From Pseudomonadota bacterium (lineage in GTDB: Bacteria; Pseudomonadota; Gammaproteobacteria; Xanthomonadales; Xanthomonadaceae), in contig JAFEFT010000015.1 of assembly GCA_018240435.1 (NCBI GenBank), forward strand, positions 1-64,000: a stretch of DNA of 64,000 bases, written 5' to 3'. Of the stretch, positions 38,606-47,369 are shown one piece after another. A program made the position numbers and the translations under genes. Each line of letters begins with the position of its first letter. Positions within the stretch are counted from its first letter, which is position 1. The notes beneath the pieces are model-generated. The model was not told the origin of the DNA and made no database searches. It saw nothing but the letters and a program-made list of their open reading frames with translations.

Positions 38606-40627
38606 ATGTCCAGCCCCATGCCCCGCCCCGTCGTCAGTGCCGAACTGGCCGCACGCAAGGAATTCACCCTGCGCGGTTTGCTGATCGGCGTGGTCATCAC
38701 CGTGGTGTTCACCGCCGCCAACGTGTTCTTCGGGCTGAAGGCGGGGCTGACCTTCTCGACCTCGATCCCGGCGGCGGTGATCTCGATGGCGATCCTGCGC
38801 GCGATGCGCGATGCCACGATGCAGGAGAACAACATCGTGCAGACGGTCGCCTCGGCGGCCGGCACGTTGTCGTCGATCATCTTCGTGCTGCCCGGGCTGG
38901 TGATGATCGGCTGGTGGCAGGGCTTCCCGTTCTGGCTGTCGTTCGGCATCTGCGCCACCGGCGGCGTGCTCGGGGTGATGTACACCATCCCGCTGCGGCG
39001 GGCGCTGGTGACGGATTCGGATCTGCCGTATCCCGAAGGCGTGGCCTGCGCCGAGGTGCTCAAGGTCGGCTCGGGCGATGCCGCGCAGGCGGCGGATTCG
39101 GTGGAATCGGGCGGCTCCGGGCTGAAGGCGGTGCTGGTCGGGACGATCACCTCGGCGGTGTTCTATGTGGTGGTGCAGACCAAGGTGTTCGCCAGCGATG
39201 TCGCGCAGTATTTCCACGTCGGCCACAAGGGCAGCGCCACCGGTTACGACTTCAATCTTTCATTCGCGCTGTTCGCCGTGGGCCACCTCGTGGGTTTGTG
39301 GGCGGGCATGGCGATGTTGCTTGGCGCGGTCATCGGCTGGGGCGGGTTGATTCCGTATTTCACGATGCTGCACCCGGGCACCGGTGGCGCAGCGGATGTC
39401 GCGCAGGGCGCATGGAGCACCTATGTACGCTTCGTCGGTGCCGGCACGATTGGCGTAGCGGCGATCTGGACGCTGGCCAAGCTGGTCAAGCCAGTCATCA
39501 GCGGCCTGACCAGCGCGATGGCGTCGTCGAAACTACGCAAGCAGGGCCAGGCGCACACCCTGGCGCGCACCGAACACGACATGCCGATGGGTACGGTCGG
39601 CCTGATTTCGCTGGCCTGTCTGATTCCGGTCGGCTGGCTGCTGTGGCATTTCGCGCAGACCAGCGGCCTGGGCTCGCAGGCGTGGCTGCTCACCCTCGGC
39701 GGCGTGCTGTTCGTGATCGTGCTGAGTTTTCTGGTGTCCACCGTCTGCGGCTACATGGCCGGCCTGATCGGATCGTCGAACAGCCCGCTGTCGGGCATCG
39801 GCATCCTCGTCGTCGTCGTCGCTGCACTGATGCTGGTGCTCGGCGTCAAGGCGATGGTGCCGGCCGATGCCGGCAAGGCGCTGGTGGCGTTCGCGTTGTT
39901 CATCACCTCGATCGTGTTCGCGGTGGCCTCGATCGCCAACAACAACCTGCAGGATCTGAAAACCGGCCAGCTCGTCGATGCCACGCCATCCTTGCAGCAA
40001 TGGGCGCTGGTGATCGGCGTGATCGCCGGCGCGGCGGTGATCCCGCCGGTGCTCAACTTGCTGTATCACAGCTACGGCTTCGTCGGCGCTCCCGGTGCCG
40101 ATCCGGCCAAGGCCCTGGCCGCCCCGCAGGCCGGACTGATTTCGGCGCTGGCACAGGGCGTGATTCAGAACAGCATCGACTGGAAGCTGATCGGCGGCGG
40201 CGCGATCATCGGCGTGGCGGTGATCGTGCTCGACGAGATCCTCGGCAAGACCTGCAAGACCGCCCGGCTGGCGCCGCTGGCGGTCGGGCTGGGCATTTAC
40301 CTGCCGACTTCGACGACGTTGATGGTGGTGGCGGGCGCATTGATCGGCGCCGGGTTCGACCACTTCGCCGAACGTCGCAGCGCCAAGCCCGAAGCGACCA
40401 AGCAACTGGGCGTGCTGCTGGCCTCGGGCATGATCGTCGGCGAGAGCCTGCTGGCGGTGATCGTCGCGGCGATCGTGGCGTTCTCCGGTAACGGCTCGCC
40501 ACTGGCGCTGGTCGGCGAGGGTTTCGGCGACATGGCCGAATGGATCGGCGGGGTTGCCTTCGTGATTTCGCTCGCACTGCTGTATCGCTGGGTGGGGCGG
40601 CTGGGCAGCGCAATCCGCGGCGCCTGA
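38606..40627 (+). CDS. OPT family oligopeptide transporter
   Basis: A 673-residue, roughly 15-helix membrane protein. The signatures of the family are seen: FTLRGLLIGVVITVVFTAANVFFGLKAGL at the N-terminus, the segment LPYPEGVACAEVLKVG, the NNNLQDLKTGQLVDATPS motif and YHSYGFVG region. Bacterial OPT proteins import peptides or metal-chelate complexes with protons; this belongs to the bacterial branch, not the YSL plant branch. No peptidase or siderophore genes neighbour it. The start at ATG 38606 is a plain family start. Confidence 0.9.
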   Translation: MSSPMPRPVVSAELAARKEFTLRGLLIGVVITVVFTAANVFFGLKAGLTFSTSIPAAVISMAILRAMRDATMQENNIVQTVASAAGTLSSIIFVLPGLVMIGWWQGFPFWLSFGICATGGVLGVMYTIPLRRALVTDSDLPYPEGVACAEVLKVGSGDAAQAADSVESGGSGLKAVLVGTITSAVFYVVVQTKVFASDVAQYFHVGHKGSATGYDFNLSFALFAVGHLVGLWAGMAMLLGAVIGWGGLIPYFTMLHPGTGGAADVAQGAWSTYVRFVGAGTIGVAAIWTLAKLVKPVISGLTSAMASSKLRKQGQAHTLARTEHDMPMGTVGLISLACLIPVGWLLWHFAQTSGLGSQAWLLTLGGVLFVIVLSFLVSTVCGYMAGLIGSSNSPLSGIGILVVVVAALMLVLGVKAMVPADAGKALVAFALFITSIVFAVASIANNNLQDLKTGQLVDATPSLQQWALVIGVIAGAAVIPPVLNLLYHSYGFVGAPGADPAKALAAPQAGLISALAQGVIQNSIDWKLIGGGAIIGVAVIVLDEILGKTCKTARLAPLAVGLGIYLPTSTTLMVVAGALIGAGFDHFAERRSAKPEATKQLGVLLASGMIVGESLLAVIVAAIVAFSGNGSPLALVGEGFGDMAEWIGGVAFVISLALLYRWVGRLGSAIRGA

Positions 40628-40726
40628 TCGCACTGGCAACGGCCCGGCGGCGCACGGCACAGCCATTTCCGGCACGCACGGGCTGCTACACTCGGCGCAT
40701 CCGGCACGGTTCCAAGGGGGCCGTCG

Positions 40727-42937
40727 ATGACGGCAGACGATTCGCCGAAGGCCGATGATTTCCTGCGCGAACTGCTGCGCGCGCACGACATGCTCGATCT
40801 TGCCCGGATCGCGGTGCGGCAGTTGCACGCGCTGGGCTGCCACCGCGTGCAAGTGGCGTGGAATTCCGAACACGACCACGAAGGCAACGCCCGCACCTTC
40901 CCGCACGGGGTGATCCACCCGGTGGTGGCGGCACTGCTGGCGAGTGCGCGCCGGCAAGGCGAAGCCGGGCGGCGGATCGCCACCGACGAGCACGACGACT
41001 GCGCCTGCCTGCTCAGCGACGATGGCCGGCAATGGGCGGCCCTGGTCTACGGCTGCACCGAGGCGACACGGGCCGCGCCGGAATGGCCGCAACGCTGGCA
41101 GCAGGCGATCGACCTGCTCGCCGCGCGCAGCGACGAGCTGCTCGAAACCGAGCGCCTGCGTGGACAGATCGAGCGCCTGCAACGTGCCGAACGGCTGCAG
41201 CGATCGCTGTTCGCGATCAGCGATTGCGCCAGCTCCGACCGCCCCACCGCCGAGGTGCTGCTCGAATTGCACCAGATCGTCGGGCGCCTGATGTACGCCC
41301 GCAACTTCTTCATCGTCCGCTACCAGCGCGCGCCGGAGACGATGCAGTTCGTCTATTTCGCCGACAGCCTCGACCGCAATCGGCGCGACCCGGACACGAT
41401 CATCCCGGCGGCGACGCTCGGCAACTCGCTGACGCTGGCGATGTTGCGCCAGGGCTTGCCGCTGCATGGCTCGGGCAATGCCCTGCGCGAGCAGCTCAAG
41501 CTGCCGCGCGACGAGCGCATCGGCCCGCGCAGCGAAGACTGGCTGGGGGTGCCGATGATCGATCACGGCCAGGTGCGCGGTGCGGTGGTGGTGCAAAGCT
41601 ACGAGCCGGCGATCCGCTACAGCTACGACGACCAGACGCTGCTGGCCTACCTCGCGCAAAACATCATGACGGCGCTGGCACGACGCGAAGCGGCGCAGGA
41701 ACTGGAGCGGCGCGTCGTCGAACGCACGGCCGCGCTGACCGCCGAAGTCGCCGAGCGGCAGCGCGGCGAACGCTTGCAGGCGGCGTTGTTCCAGATCGCC
41801 GAGGTCGCCACCAGCGACGGGTCGATGGAATCGTTCTACCGCACCATCCATCGCATCGTCGGCGAACTGCTGGATGCCCGCAATTTCTTCATCGCACTGC
41901 TCTCCGACGATGGCAGCGAACTGCACTTCCCGTTCGTCGTCGACGAGTTCCATCAAACCGTCGAATCGCGCAAGGTCGGGCGCGGCCTGAGCGAATTCGT
42001 GATCGGTCGCGGCCGCCCGTTGCTGCTCGATGCCGGCATGTTCGCGCAGCTGGCCGCCAGCGACGAAGTGGAGTGGATCGGCGCCGTCGCCAGCAGCTGG
42101 CTGGGCGTGCCGCTGATCCGCGAAGGCAGCGCGATCGGCCTGATCGCGGTGCAAAGCTATGCCCCCGACCACAGCTACACGGCGCGCGACGAGGAACTGC
42201 TCGGCTTCGTCAGCCGCCACATCGCCAACGCCCTGGAACACCGGCGCAACGCGCAATCGCTGCGCGCGGCCAACCTGCGCCTGGAGCGTGCCAGCCGTAC
42301 CGATCCGCTGACCGGCCTGCACAACCGCCGTTATCTCGGCGGTCAGGTGCCGCACGATCTGGCCTGGTACGAACGCGAACGGCAGCGCCACCACGGCGAC
42401 GACCTGCGACTGGTGTTCGCCGTGGTCGACATCGACCATTTCAAGCGCATCAACGACCACCACGGGCACGGCGCCGGCGACCGTGTCCTGCAATCATTCG
42501 CCGCGGTGCTGACCGCGCTGGTGCAAAGCGGCGACTATGTCGTGCGTTGGGGCGGCGAGGAGTTCCTGCTGGTGTTCCGGCCGATGCGGATGGGCGACGT
42601 TGCCGCCCTCGGCGAACGCATCCGCAGCCGCGTCGCCGAGCACGCGATGGAAGCCGGCGAGGAGATGAAGCTGGCACTGACTTGCTCGATCGGGCTGGCC
42701 GAGCACCCCGGATTTCCCGCGACGCCCGAAGCGCCGGGCTGGGAGCAGACCGTGGAAATGGCCGACGCCGCGCTGTACTGGGTGAAAAACCACGGTCGCA
42801 ACGGCTGGGCCATCTTGCGCCCACGCCCCGACGCCAAGCGCGGCGAGGTGATGGATGCCTTGCGCGCCGGCTCGCAGGCACTGCTCGACAACCCGAATCT
42901 GGAGATCATCAGCGACCGCGAAACGGGCGCGCCTTGA
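40727..42937 (+). CDS. GAF-GAF-GGDEF diguanylate cyclase
   Basis: A 736-residue protein. Order: N-terminal domain (1-130), GAF1 (about 150-320), coiled coil, GAF2 (about 345-510), GGDEF (about 520-690). GGEEF is intact in VRWGGEEFLLVF with GLHNRRYL and DIDHFKRIND upstream. The inhibitory RxxD site is replaced by QSGD, so product feedback is unlikely. The first 510 residues run parallel to those of the protein at 31100-34030 (for example LMYARNFFIV and LMYAENFFIA; LDARNFFIALLS and LNARNFFIALLS). It lacks the EAL half. It is likely a cytoplasmic cyclase sensing the same kind of signal as its relative but only making c-di-GMP. Confidence 0.93.
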   Translation: MTADDSPKADDFLRELLRAHDMLDLARIAVRQLHALGCHRVQVAWNSEHDHEGNARTFPHGVIHPVVAALLASARRQGEAGRRIATDEHDDCACLLSDDGRQWAALVYGCTEATRAAPEWPQRWQQAIDLLAARSDELLETERLRGQIERLQRAERLQRSLFAISDCASSDRPTAEVLLELHQIVGRLMYARNFFIVRYQRAPETMQFVYFADSLDRNRRDPDTIIPAATLGNSLTLAMLRQGLPLHGSGNALREQLKLPRDERIGPRSEDWLGVPMIDHGQVRGAVVVQSYEPAIRYSYDDQTLLAYLAQNIMTALARREAAQELERRVVERTAALTAEVAERQRGERLQAALFQIAEVATSDGSMESFYRTIHRIVGELLDARNFFIALLSDDGSELHFPFVVDEFHQTVESRKVGRGLSEFVIGRGRPLLLDAGMFAQLAASDEVEWIGAVASSWLGVPLIREGSAIGLIAVQSYAPDHSYTARDEELLGFVSRHIANALEHRRNAQSLRAANLRLERASRTDPLTGLHNRRYLGGQVPHDLAWYERERQRHHGDDLRLVFAVVDIDHFKRINDHHGHGAGDRVLQSFAAVLTALVQSGDYVVRWGGEEFLLVFRPMRMGDVAALGERIRSRVAEHAMEAGEEMKLALTCSIGLAEHPGFPATPEAPGWEQTVEMADAALYWVKNHGRNGWAILRPRPDAKRGEVMDALRAGSQALLDNPNLEIISDRETGAP

Positions 42938-43030
42938 CCACGGCCACGCCGGCCGCGGCCACCACGTCGGCGGGCCGTCGGTCGGTCGGGTATGCTGGAA
43001 GGCTTGTGTGTCCGTCCACGTCTGCAACCG

Positions 43031-44473
43031 ATGCCTGATCCAGAAGACCGTCCTGTTCGGCGCCGGCCGCCAGCGGTTCGCCGCTGCGCGCTGACGGCGA
43101 CCGCCATCGCCGGCATTGGCGCCTGCGCGGCGGCGATGGCAGGCGTCGGCGGCGAAGCGGCCAGCACCGGCACGCCGCTGGGCATGGCGGCACTGGCCGC
43201 GTTCGCGGTCGCGTGCCTGCTGGTGGCGCTGGAAGACCATATCGGCCTGCGCAAGTCCAAGCCGATGCTGCTGGCGGCAACCGCGATCTGGGGCGCCATC
43301 GCCTGGGCGGCACAGGGCGACCCGCAGCGGGCGCAGGCGGTCAGCGCCGCCTTCGAGCGCAGTTTTCTGGAATTTTCCGAGCTGTTCTTTTTTCTCGTCG
43401 CTTCCACTGCCTTCGTCGAAGCGCTGGCCGAGCGTGGCGTATTCGACGTGCTGCGGGTGGCGTTGATCCGCCGCGGCTGGAGCTGGCGTGGGCTGTTCTG
43501 GATCACCGGCGCGCTGGCGTTCGCACTGTCGAGCGTGCTCAACAACATGACCACGGCACTGGTGATGGCCGCGGTGGTGCTTGCCCTCGGCGCCGGCCAG
43601 CCGCGCTTCGTGGCGATGGCCTGCATCAATATCGTCGTCGCCGCCAATGCCGGCGGCGCCTGGTGCGCGTTCGGCGATGTCACCACGCTGATGGTGTGGC
43701 AAGCCGGCCACGCCGGCTTCTTCGACTTCTTCGCGCTGCTGCCGCCGGCACTGGTGAGCTGGCTGCTGCCGGCGGCATTGATGCACCCGGCACTGCCATC
43801 GGGCCAGCCGCAGGCCGCTGCCTGCACGGCGCACTGCAAGCCCGGCACGCTGGCGATGGTCGTGGTGTTCGCGCTGACCATTGCCCTCACCGTCGCGTGC
43901 GTGCAGTTGCTGGCGCTGCCGCCGATGTTCGGAATGCTCGCCGGGCTGGCGCTGCTGCAAATGCTGTCGTGGCGGATCGGCCGGCGCGAAGCGACATCGA
44001 CCGCTGCCGATGTGCCCGCCGAGCCGCACGACATCTTCCGCCTGCTCGCCCGCAACGATTGGGACACGCTGCTGTTCTTCGGCGGCGTGCTGCTCGCCGT
44101 CGGCGGTCTGGCCGAGCTGGGCTGGATCGAACTGCTGGCCGCTTCCACCTACGGGCAGATGCCGCCGGCGCTGGCCACCAGCCTGCTCGGCGCCAGTTCG
44201 GCGCTGATCGACAACATCCCGGTGATGTCGGCGGTGCTGCACATGGCGCCGCCGCTCGATCGCAGCGGCTGGCTGCTGGCGACGCTGGCCTGCGGCGTCG
44301 GCGGCAGTTTGTTGTCCATCGGATCGGCCGCCGGCATCGCCCTGATGGGCGTCGCCCGCGGCAGCTACACCTTCACCCGCCACCTGCGCTGGAGCTGGGC
44401 GATCGCGCTCGGCTATGTCGCCAGCGTGGCCCTCCACCTGCTGTTCGCCCTGCCGCACGGTTCCGCGCCATGA
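43031..44473 (+). CDS. nhaD: NhaD-type Na+/H+ antiporter
   Basis: A 480-residue ion transporter with ten to twelve helices. Motifs: SSVLNNMTTALVM, ANAGGAWCAFGDVTTLMVW, SALIDNIPVMSAVL and GGSLLSIGSAAGIALMG, all characteristic of NhaD. Exchanges Na+ (or Li+) for protons at the inner membrane. I chose the ATG at 43031; the ATG at 42992 (13 residues longer) overlaps a TATGCT element that looks like a -10 box. The stop overlaps the next start (ATGA). Confidence 0.9.
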   Translation: MPDPEDRPVRRRPPAVRRCALTATAIAGIGACAAAMAGVGGEAASTGTPLGMAALAAFAVACLLVALEDHIGLRKSKPMLLAATAIWGAIAWAAQGDPQRAQAVSAAFERSFLEFSELFFFLVASTAFVEALAERGVFDVLRVALIRRGWSWRGLFWITGALAFALSSVLNNMTTALVMAAVVLALGAGQPRFVAMACINIVVAANAGGAWCAFGDVTTLMVWQAGHAGFFDFFALLPPALVSWLLPAALMHPALPSGQPQAAACTAHCKPGTLAMVVVFALTIALTVACVQLLALPPMFGMLAGLALLQMLSWRIGRREATSTAADVPAEPHDIFRLLARNDWDTLLFFGGVLLAVGGLAELGWIELLAASTYGQMPPALATSLLGASSALIDNIPVMSAVLHMAPPLDRSGWLLATLACGVGGSLLSIGSAAGIALMGVARGSYTFTRHLRWSWAIALGYVASVALHLLFALPHGSAP

Positions 44474-45789
44474 CCCGCATCTTCATCGTCTTCCTGCTGG
44501 TCGTGTTCAACGGCTTTTTCGCCTTGTCGGAATTGGCGGTGATGACCTCACGCCGCAGCCGCCTGCGGCAAATGGCGCAGTCCAGCCGACGCGCCGCCAA
44601 GGCCTTGCAGATGGCCGAGCATCCGGAGAGCTTCCTGTCGGCGGTGCAATTGTGGATCACCCTGCTCGGCCTGCTCACCGGATACGTCGGTGGCGAATCG
44701 ATCGGCGAGAAAATCGACGAGCCGCTGGCACAGGCATTTCCCGCGCTCGCCGCCTACGCGCACGGCATCGGCCTGGCCTTCGGCTTCGTGGTGATGGTGT
44801 TTCTGTACGGCGTGATCGGCGAGCTGGTGCCCAAACGCATCGCCACCCTGGCGCCGGAAAAACTCGCCGCCCACGTCGCCTACCCGATGCACTGGCTGGC
44901 TACCATCGCCAAGCCGGGCGTGCTGCTGCTGGCCCTGTGCACGCGCGTGCTGCTGCGCGCGTTCGGGCTGGGCAAGATCGCCCACGAACGGGTCAGTACC
45001 GAGGAGATCCGGCTGCTGGTCAGCGAGGGCCACGAACAAGGCGCGATCGACGAGGACGAGCGCAACATGATGCATCGCGTGTTGCGCCTGGGTGATCGCA
45101 ACGCCGGCAGCCTGATGACGCCGCGCACGCAGATCGCCTGGCTCGACGCCACCGCGCCGATCGAGGAAAACCTGACGACGATGCGCGAGACCGGGTTCTC
45201 GCAATATCCGGTCTATCGCGACAACGACAGCGACGTGATCGGCGTGCTGGAGATGAAGACGTTGGCCATGCATCTGGCGGCAAGGGAACAGATCGACCTG
45301 TTCGCGCAATTGCAAAAGCCGGTGTTCGTCGCCGAATCCACCCGTCCGCTGGCGTTGCTGGAGATCTTCCGCGACGAGCAACAGACCTTGGCACTGGTGG
45401 TCGACGAGTACGGCGAAATCCAGGGGCTGGTCACGCTCGAAGACTTGATGGGCGCGGTGATCGGCCGCCTGCAATCGGTCGAGACCAGCGACCCGGACGA
45501 CATGCCGGTGGTGCGCCGCGAAGACGGCTCGTGGCTGGTCGATGGCGGGCTGGCGATGGACGACCTGCACGAACTGCTGACCATCCCGGTCACCGCCGAC
45601 GACGCCGATCAGGATTTCAACACGCTCGCCGGCATGGTCATCGACCACTTCGGCCGCATTCCCCACCCCGGCGAACACTTCGTCTGGCGCGACGTCCGCA
45701 TCGAAGTGGTCGATCTGGACGGCGCACGCGTCGACAAGCTGCTGGTCAGCCGCATCCCGGCGCCAAGCAGTGAGGACGAAGGGGGATGA
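44470..45789 (+). CDS. CNNM/CorC-type membrane protein (DUF21, CBS pair, CorC/HlyC domain)
   Basis: A 439-residue protein with four N-terminal helices of the DUF21 domain (NGFFALSELAVMTSRRSRL), a middle segment with two CBS domains (MTPRTQIAWLD and LVTLEDLMGAVIG) and a C-terminal CorC/HlyC domain with RRADGSWLVDGG-like REDGSWLVDGG. Relatives transport Mg2+ or Co2+ or support their efflux; some are annotated as hemolysins from weak evidence. It overlaps the NhaD gene by four bases and forms an operon with it, a pairing that suggests ion homeostasis. Confidence 0.9.
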   Translation: MTRIFIVFLLVVFNGFFALSELAVMTSRRSRLRQMAQSSRRAAKALQMAEHPESFLSAVQLWITLLGLLTGYVGGESIGEKIDEPLAQAFPALAAYAHGIGLAFGFVVMVFLYGVIGELVPKRIATLAPEKLAAHVAYPMHWLATIAKPGVLLLALCTRVLLRAFGLGKIAHERVSTEEIRLLVSEGHEQGAIDEDERNMMHRVLRLGDRNAGSLMTPRTQIAWLDATAPIEENLTTMRETGFSQYPVYRDNDSDVIGVLEMKTLAMHLAAREQIDLFAQLQKPVFVAESTRPLALLEIFRDEQQTLALVVDEYGEIQGLVTLEDLMGAVIGRLQSVETSDPDDMPVVRREDGSWLVDGGLAMDDLHELLTIPVTADDADQDFNTLAGMVIDHFGRIPHPGEHFVWRDVRIEVVDLDGARVDKLLVSRIPAPSSEDEGG

Positions 45790-45897
45790 AGTCCGGCAGG
45801 CCTGCGCAACGCGATCCCTGACGAACGGCGGGAGACGATCGTTCTTTCCCGCCATCGGCGACAATGAAGCTCGTTCAACCCAGCGAGGGCACGAACC

Positions 45898-46587
45898 ATG
45901 GAACTGCAAGGAAAACGCATCGCCATCACCGGCGCCTTCGGCGCACTGGGGCAAGCGATGGTGCGGTCGGCGCTGGATGCCGGCGCCCTGGTCGCGGCCA
46001 TCGACCGCGCGCCCACGGCGCCGGCCGGCATCGACGGTGCCAGCGCCATCGGCGGTGTCGATCTGGCTGATGCCGATGCCGCGCGCGGCGCGATCGACGC
46101 GGCCGCGCATGCCATCGGCGGTCTCAACGGGCTGGTCAACATCGCCGGCACCTTTCGCTGGGAAACACTGGCCGACGGCAGCCTCGACACCTGGGATCTG
46201 CTCTACCGCATCAACCTGCGCACCGCGCTGGCGACCAGCAAGGCCGCGATCACACATCTGCGCGCGGCAGGCGGCGGGCGCATCGTCAACATCGGTGCCG
46301 GCGCCGCCAGCAAGGCCGGTGCCGGCATGGGTGCCTATGCCGCGTCGAAAGCAGGCGTCGCACGGCTGACCGAGGCGCTGGCCGAAGAACTCAAGGACGA
46401 TTCGATCACCGTCAACGCGGTGCTGCCGAGCATCATCGACACCGCCGCCAACCGCGCCGACATGCCCAAGGCCGATTTCTCGCGCTGGGTGCAGCCGGCG
46501 CAACTGGCCGCAGTGATCGTGTTCCTGCTGTCCGATCGCGCCAGCGCGGTGACCGGCGCGCTGCTGCCGGTGAGTGGAAGGGTGTGA
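45898..46587 (+). CDS. SDR family oxidoreductase
   Basis: A 229-residue short-chain dehydrogenase/reductase. Nucleotide site ITGAFGALGQA, NIAG turn, and YAASK catalytic Tyr-Lys pair; the serine region reads VNIGAGAAS, which lacks the usual Ser pair, so activity depends on a different residue. The end LLPVSGRV differs from the usual SDR ending. No substrate is known. The following 200 bases carry heptamer repeats, not a gene. Confidence 0.88.
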   Translation: MELQGKRIAITGAFGALGQAMVRSALDAGALVAAIDRAPTAPAGIDGASAIGGVDLADADAARGAIDAAAHAIGGLNGLVNIAGTFRWETLADGSLDTWDLLYRINLRTALATSKAAITHLRAAGGGRIVNIGAGAASKAGAGMGAYAASKAGVARLTEALAEELKDDSITVNAVLPSIIDTAANRADMPKADFSRWVQPAQLAAVIVFLLSDRASAVTGALLPVSGRV

Positions 46588-46726
46588 TTCGGAGGACAGA
46601 GGACGGAGGACGGAGGACAGAAGGTAGTCAGTAACCAGTTGCCAGACTTGGTTCTTCGAGTTCCGAGTTCGGAGTTCGGAGTTCGGAGTTCCGAGTCCCG
46701 ATTCCCGATTCCCGATTCCCGATTCC
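46588..46726. repeat. Two heptamer repeat clusters (GGAGGAC/AGAGGAC, GGAGTTC, CGATTCC)
   Basis: 46591-46618 has four units GGAGGAC/AGAGGAC, the reverse-complement family of the array at 13.6 kb. 46657-46726 has ten heptamers in phase: CGAGTTC x2, GGAGTTC x3, CGAGTCC, CGATTCC x4. All share 7-base periodicity. They lie in a gene-free gap after an SDR gene and just before the 28-base repeat copy at 46734. Confidence 0.93.
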
Positions 46727-46733
46727 CGAACTT

Positions 46734-46761
46734 ACGCCGGCCGCTGCACCCGGAACCATGC
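46734..46761. repeat. 28-bp direct repeat, left copy (matches the 3' end of the RND permease gene)
   Basis: 28 bases identical to 47372-47399. On the minus strand the reading continues as A-W-F-R-V-Q-R-P-A then TAA, the same C-terminus as the RND permease at 47370-50447 (which ends in TGA). Between the two copies lie the DUF4160 and DUF2442 genes. This copy looks like a displaced or duplicated gene end. Confidence 0.9.
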
Positions 46762-46795
46762 CGCGCCCATTCTCCGGCTCGGGTACAGTAGCGTC

Positions 46796-47035
46796 ATGGC
46801 GCCAACCATCCTTCGCCAAGGCCCGTTTCGGTTGTTCTTCTTTTCTCGGGAAGAAACGCGCATCCACGTCCACGTAGCTCATCCGCAGGGCGAAGCAAAA
46901 TTCTGGCTGACCCCGACCGTGACCTTGGCAACCTCCATCGGCCTGTCAGAGCGACAATTGAGTGACGCAGCGGCCATCGTCAAAGATCATGCTGAGGAGA
47001 TTGTTCATGCATGGCGCCAACACTTCGGCAGTTGA
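46796..47035 (+). CDS. DUF4160 family small protein
   Basis: A 79-residue protein. Core APTILRQGPFRLFFFSREE, the pair RIHVHVAHPQGEAKFWL and a C-terminal IVKDHAEEIVHAW segment match DUF4160. Proteins of this family are often encoded next to DUF2442 proteins, as here, and the pair is suspected of toxin-antitoxin-like behaviour, though this is not proven. A TACAGT sequence 12 bases upstream of the ATG may be a -10 box. Confidence 0.8.
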   Translation: MAPTILRQGPFRLFFFSREETRIHVHVAHPQGEAKFWLTPTVTLATSIGLSERQLSDAAAIVKDHAEEIVHAWRQHFGS

Positions 47036-47261
47036 GGTTACCCAGGTCTCGCGGAATGGCCTGTGGTTGTTGCTCGACGACGAGGAACTGCTGATCCCGT
47101 TCGAGCATTTTCCATGGTTCCGCAAGGGCTCCATCGACGCGCTGACGCACGTCGAGCGGCCAACGCGGGATCATCTCTACTGGCCCGACCTCGACATCGA
47201 CCTGTCGGTGGCCTCGATTCGCCGGCCCGAGTGCTTCCCGCTGGTGTCGCGCTCGCCCTGA
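47007..47261 (+). CDS. DUF2442 family small protein
   Basis: An 84-residue protein. Start ATG 47007, set by a GAGGAG site seven bases upstream. The pattern VEVTQVSRNGLWLLLDDEELLIPFEHFPWF is typical of DUF2442, followed by HLYWPDLDIDLSVASI. The gene starts inside the end of the DUF4160 gene with a 29-base overlap. Function unknown; partner of the DUF4160 gene. Confidence 0.8.
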   Translation: MHGANTSAVEVTQVSRNGLWLLLDDEELLIPFEHFPWFRKGSIDALTHVERPTRDHLYWPDLDIDLSVASIRRPECFPLVSRSP

Positions 47262-47369
47262 ATGCCGAAATGCGGCAAGCGTTATCCACGATGCAACCGC
47301 TTCTACGCGGCTCGCACCGCTGCCTGGATCGTCGGCTACAAGGCTGGCATCCGGACCACGAGCCTCCCC

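Noticed and set aside
39533..42493. Long open minus-strand frame opposite the OPT and GGDEF genes
   Set aside because: Spans two real genes and their gap in antisense; composition is His/Gln/Arg/Ala-rich, not protein-like.
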